Assembly (NCBI GenBank): GCA_016871255.1
Contig: VFZH01000018.1
Coordinates: forward strand, 1-41,483
Direction: 5' to 3'
Source of the DNA: Acidimicrobiia bacterium
GTDB lineage: Bacteria > Acidobacteriota > Vicinamibacteria > Vicinamibacterales > UBA2999
Length of the DNA stretch: 41,483 nt
Positions 41,099-41,483 of the stretch are shown here, in pieces. A program made the position numbers and the translations under genes. How positions within the stretch are numbered: the first letter of the stretch is position 1; each line of letters opens with the position of its first letter. The notes beneath the pieces were generated by a model that did no database searches, was not told the origin of the DNA, and saw nothing but the letters and a program-made list of their open reading frames with translations.

Positions 41099-41483
41099 TC
41101 AGTCGAAGGCAGGCACGGCAACGAGCACGCCGCCGAAGAGGAGGTACGCGAGGAGCAGCGTCCAGACGACGTTGACCGCCTGGCCACCGAGGAACGCGAG
41201 CGCGGGCCGGCCGCCCTGCATCCCCACAAGCTCGGCAAAGCGTGTCTCCAGGCCGATCGCCACGAACGCCACGGCGAACCACAACGTCCGCAGGGCGCCC
41301 AGCGGGTCCCTGGCGTCGGCGGCCTGTTGTGGTGTCAGCAGGAAGGAGAACAGGCAGGACGCGGCCACGAACCCGAGTACGAACTTCGGAAACCGCTCCC
41401 AGACGACCCCAACCGAGGGTGCGCCGTCGCGCCCGCCCGGCTCCTTCAGGCTCCACCAGACGGTCAACAGGAACGCCACCACG
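41099..41483 (-). CDS. YeiH-type putative sulfate exporter family transporter, C-terminal part
   Basis: The C-terminal about 128 residues of a membrane protein; the 5' part is beyond the right edge. Hydrophobic helices read WERFPKFVLGFVAASCLFSFLL, TLWFAVAFVAIGLETRF and AVNVVWTLLLAYLLFGGVL. The GALRTLWFAVAFVAIGLETRFAEL arrangement matches the end of the YeiH/UPF0324 family, proposed to be exporters. The apparent GTG at 41482 is likely internal. Function is only by family resemblance. Confidence 0.75.
   Translation of the reverse strand, partial: VVAFLLTVWWSLKEPGGRDGAPSVGVVWERFPKFVLGFVAASCLFSFLLTPQQAADARDPLGALRTLWFAVAFVAIGLETRFAELVGMQGGRPALAFLGGQAVNVVWTLLLAYLLFGGVLVAVPAFD

Overview
The window is very GC-rich, densely packed bacterial chromosome with convergent genes only 3-10 bp apart and many 4-base start/stop overlaps (GTGA or ATGA). 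The gene content suggests an Acidobacteriota chromosome, possibly class Vicinamibacteria: S55 (SpoIVB-type) protease plus secreted propeller, a TPR-fused sigma-54 activator, a BamD-type lipoprotein indicating an outer membrane, and large trp and aro operons. This taxonomic call is inference from content and style; no rRNA or single-copy marker tree was available.

Layout. 1-4840: start of a leucyl aminopeptidase (cut by the left edge), a small exported PKD-like protein, a small unknown protein coupled to a GT4 glycosyltransferase, an exported double-VOC protein, and a thiolase. 5037-6998: an acetyl-CoA-synthetase-like acyl-CoA ligase, divergent from the thiolase. 7002-17471: one minus-strand aromatic supraoperon, aroDE-trpE-G-D-C-F-B-A-chorismate mutase-DAHP synthase-tyrA, preceded by a promoter, a 33-residue leader peptide rich in Trp/Tyr/Phe codons, an antiterminator and a strong intrinsic terminator, i.e. 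a ribosome-mediated attenuator. 17489-24735: exported S55-type protease, secreted beta-propeller, ECF sigma factor with a membrane anti-sigma factor, and a TPR protein.

24831-28429: a Phd/PIN toxin-antitoxin pair and a large sigma-54-type activator. 28510-36054: aroC-def-fmt-rsmB, a minus-strand exported methyltransferase-like protein, then PASTA protein-rpe-thioesterase-bamD. 36069-36233: a 165-bp inverted-repeat element that abuts and supplies the stop codon of pgsA. 36230-39303: pgsA divergent from a sugar-nucleotidyltransferase/phosphohexomutase pair. 39386-41483: hairpin, secreted esterase, tRNA-Gly(CCC), AbrB/PIN toxin-antitoxin pair, and the C-terminal part of a YeiH-type transporter cut by the right edge.

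The supraoperon joins the first committed aromatic step (DAHP synthase), two middle shikimate steps (AroD and AroE fused), all Trp-branch enzymes and the entry to Tyr/Phe (chorismate mutase, prephenate dehydrogenase). Chorismate synthase sits separately at 28525. The leader codes for Trp, Tyr and Phe in a tight cluster, so control of the whole group by aminoacyl-tRNA supply is the most attractive regulatory prediction here. A second theme is that many genes have a TAnnnT hexamer only 6-13 nt before the start codon and no Shine-Dalgarno, suggesting leaderless or near-leaderless transcripts.
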